Assembly: GCA_051650965.1 (NCBI GenBank)
Contig: JBOFRL010000005.1
Coordinates: 1-13,484, forward strand
Source: Enterovibrio sp051650965
GTDB taxonomy: Bacteria; Pseudomonadota; Gammaproteobacteria; Enterobacterales; Vibrionaceae
Reading direction: 5' to 3'
Length of the DNA: 13,484 nt
Shown here: positions 13,111 to 13,484 of the stretch, in pieces
Numbering within the stretch: the stretch's first letter is position 1
How the letters are laid out: the number at the start of each line of letters is the position of its first letter
Position numbers and translations under genes: made by a program
The notes under the pieces: model-generated
Database searches by the model: none
What the model was told of the DNA's origin: nothing
What the model saw: only the letters and a program-made list of their open reading frames with translations

Positions 13111-13484
13111 GTTGAGAACATGTTGATTTTACAAAGCCTTGCGTTTGGAAGGTTTGATCTTGCGTGTAAAGCTCGATCCTTTTTTAAGGTTTTAAGCTGT
13201 TGGACTTTTTATTGAAAAAATAGAGAAAGAAAGCGGCTAGAAATAACATTAAAATAATGAAAATATAATTCGGACAAAACGTTTTATGAATTTTAATATA
13301 ACGCTAAATTTGTTGTGAGCAAAAGAGAGTGTAATGGAAAAATTAAGTTCATGGCAAGGAATTTGAATCATCACCAAAGGGTTAGGGTGGATCGGAGCGC
13401 TTAACCGGCAAATGTGATGAAAAAAATGAGTCATACAAACGGCAACAGCGCTAAATGCTAATAATTCACCAAGATGATTAATTG
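13111..13484. other. AT-rich non-coding flank right of oriC
   Basis: I see no gene, tRNA or clear promoter here. Three scattered GATC sites (13156, 13175, 13390) occur. Short frames on both strands lack ribosome binding sites and family resemblance. The direct repeat AGCGCT (13397 and 13447) is too short to interpret. It is probably the upstream region of a gene beyond the window. Confidence 0.6.

Noticed and set aside
12861..13121. 86-codon minus-strand frame inside oriC
   Set aside because: It covers the DnaA boxes and GATC repeats, has no family resemblance, and its composition follows the AT-rich origin.
13334..13417. Plus-strand frame opening MEKLSSWQGI, then TGA, then continuing with a plausible peptide to a second stop
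   Set aside because: The first part has only 10 codons and the continuation about 16. It could be a gene remnant or leader peptide, but nothing in the window supports either, and a recoded TGA would be speculation.
13249..13434. 61-codon minus-strand frame right of oriC
   Set aside because: No ribosome binding site or recognisable domain; Phe/Ile/His-rich as expected from AT-rich non-coding DNA.

Overview
This window looks like the left flank of a chromosomal replication origin in a gammaproteobacterium. The proteins read as close relatives of the Escherichia coli ones, with the same lengths for several ATP synthase subunits and the same catalytic residue numbers in MnmG (C47, C277) and AtpA (K175, R376). 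The origin contains Dam-type GATC clusters, AT-rich 13-mer-like repeats and DnaA boxes arranged as in the E. coli oriC left half. Together with the absence of parA/parB between rsmG and atpI, this points to the Dam/SeqA-type gammaproteobacteria (Enterobacterales, Pasteurellales and relatives). I cannot name the genus. Every gene is on the minus strand and so is transcribed away from oriC, in the direction of the leftward fork.

Layout from right to left, which is the direction of transcription. 13122-13484 is AT-rich with no gene I can support. 12801-13110 is the origin: an AT-rich unwinding region, seven GATC sites in 113 bp, and five DnaA boxes at near-even 50-55 bp steps. mnmG (promoter at 12771-12800) and rsmG follow, 1 nt apart; they encode a tRNA wobble-uridine modification enzyme and a 16S rRNA methyltransferase. 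A 771-bp AT-rich gap (9406-10176) follows. It holds a good sigma-70 promoter for the complete F1Fo ATP synthase operon atpIBEFHAGDC (9405 to 2462), which ends at a strong hairpin terminator (2418-2447). glmU, for UDP-GlcNAc synthesis, comes next without its common partner glmS.

Below glmU, a stable-RNA type promoter with a GC-rich discriminator (834-862) drives a seven-tRNA cluster in the order Gln(TTG)-Arg(ACG)-Leu(TAG)-Gln(TTG)-Met(CAT)-Leu(CAG)-Leu(TAG). The window's left edge lies inside a tandem array of an 8-bp unit (GTTTAGAG, 15 copies visible) just beyond the last tRNA.

The genes are mostly housekeeping: translation accuracy (mnmG, rsmG, tRNAs), energy conversion (atp) and envelope precursor synthesis (glmU). 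I see no new defence, mobile or metabolic system. The most interesting signals are non-coding: a run of 28 GATC sites confined to about 1.27 kb of the mnmG coding sequence beside oriC, the regular spacing of the DnaA boxes, a 12-bp inverted repeat bracketing the origin, and the octamer array at the left edge.
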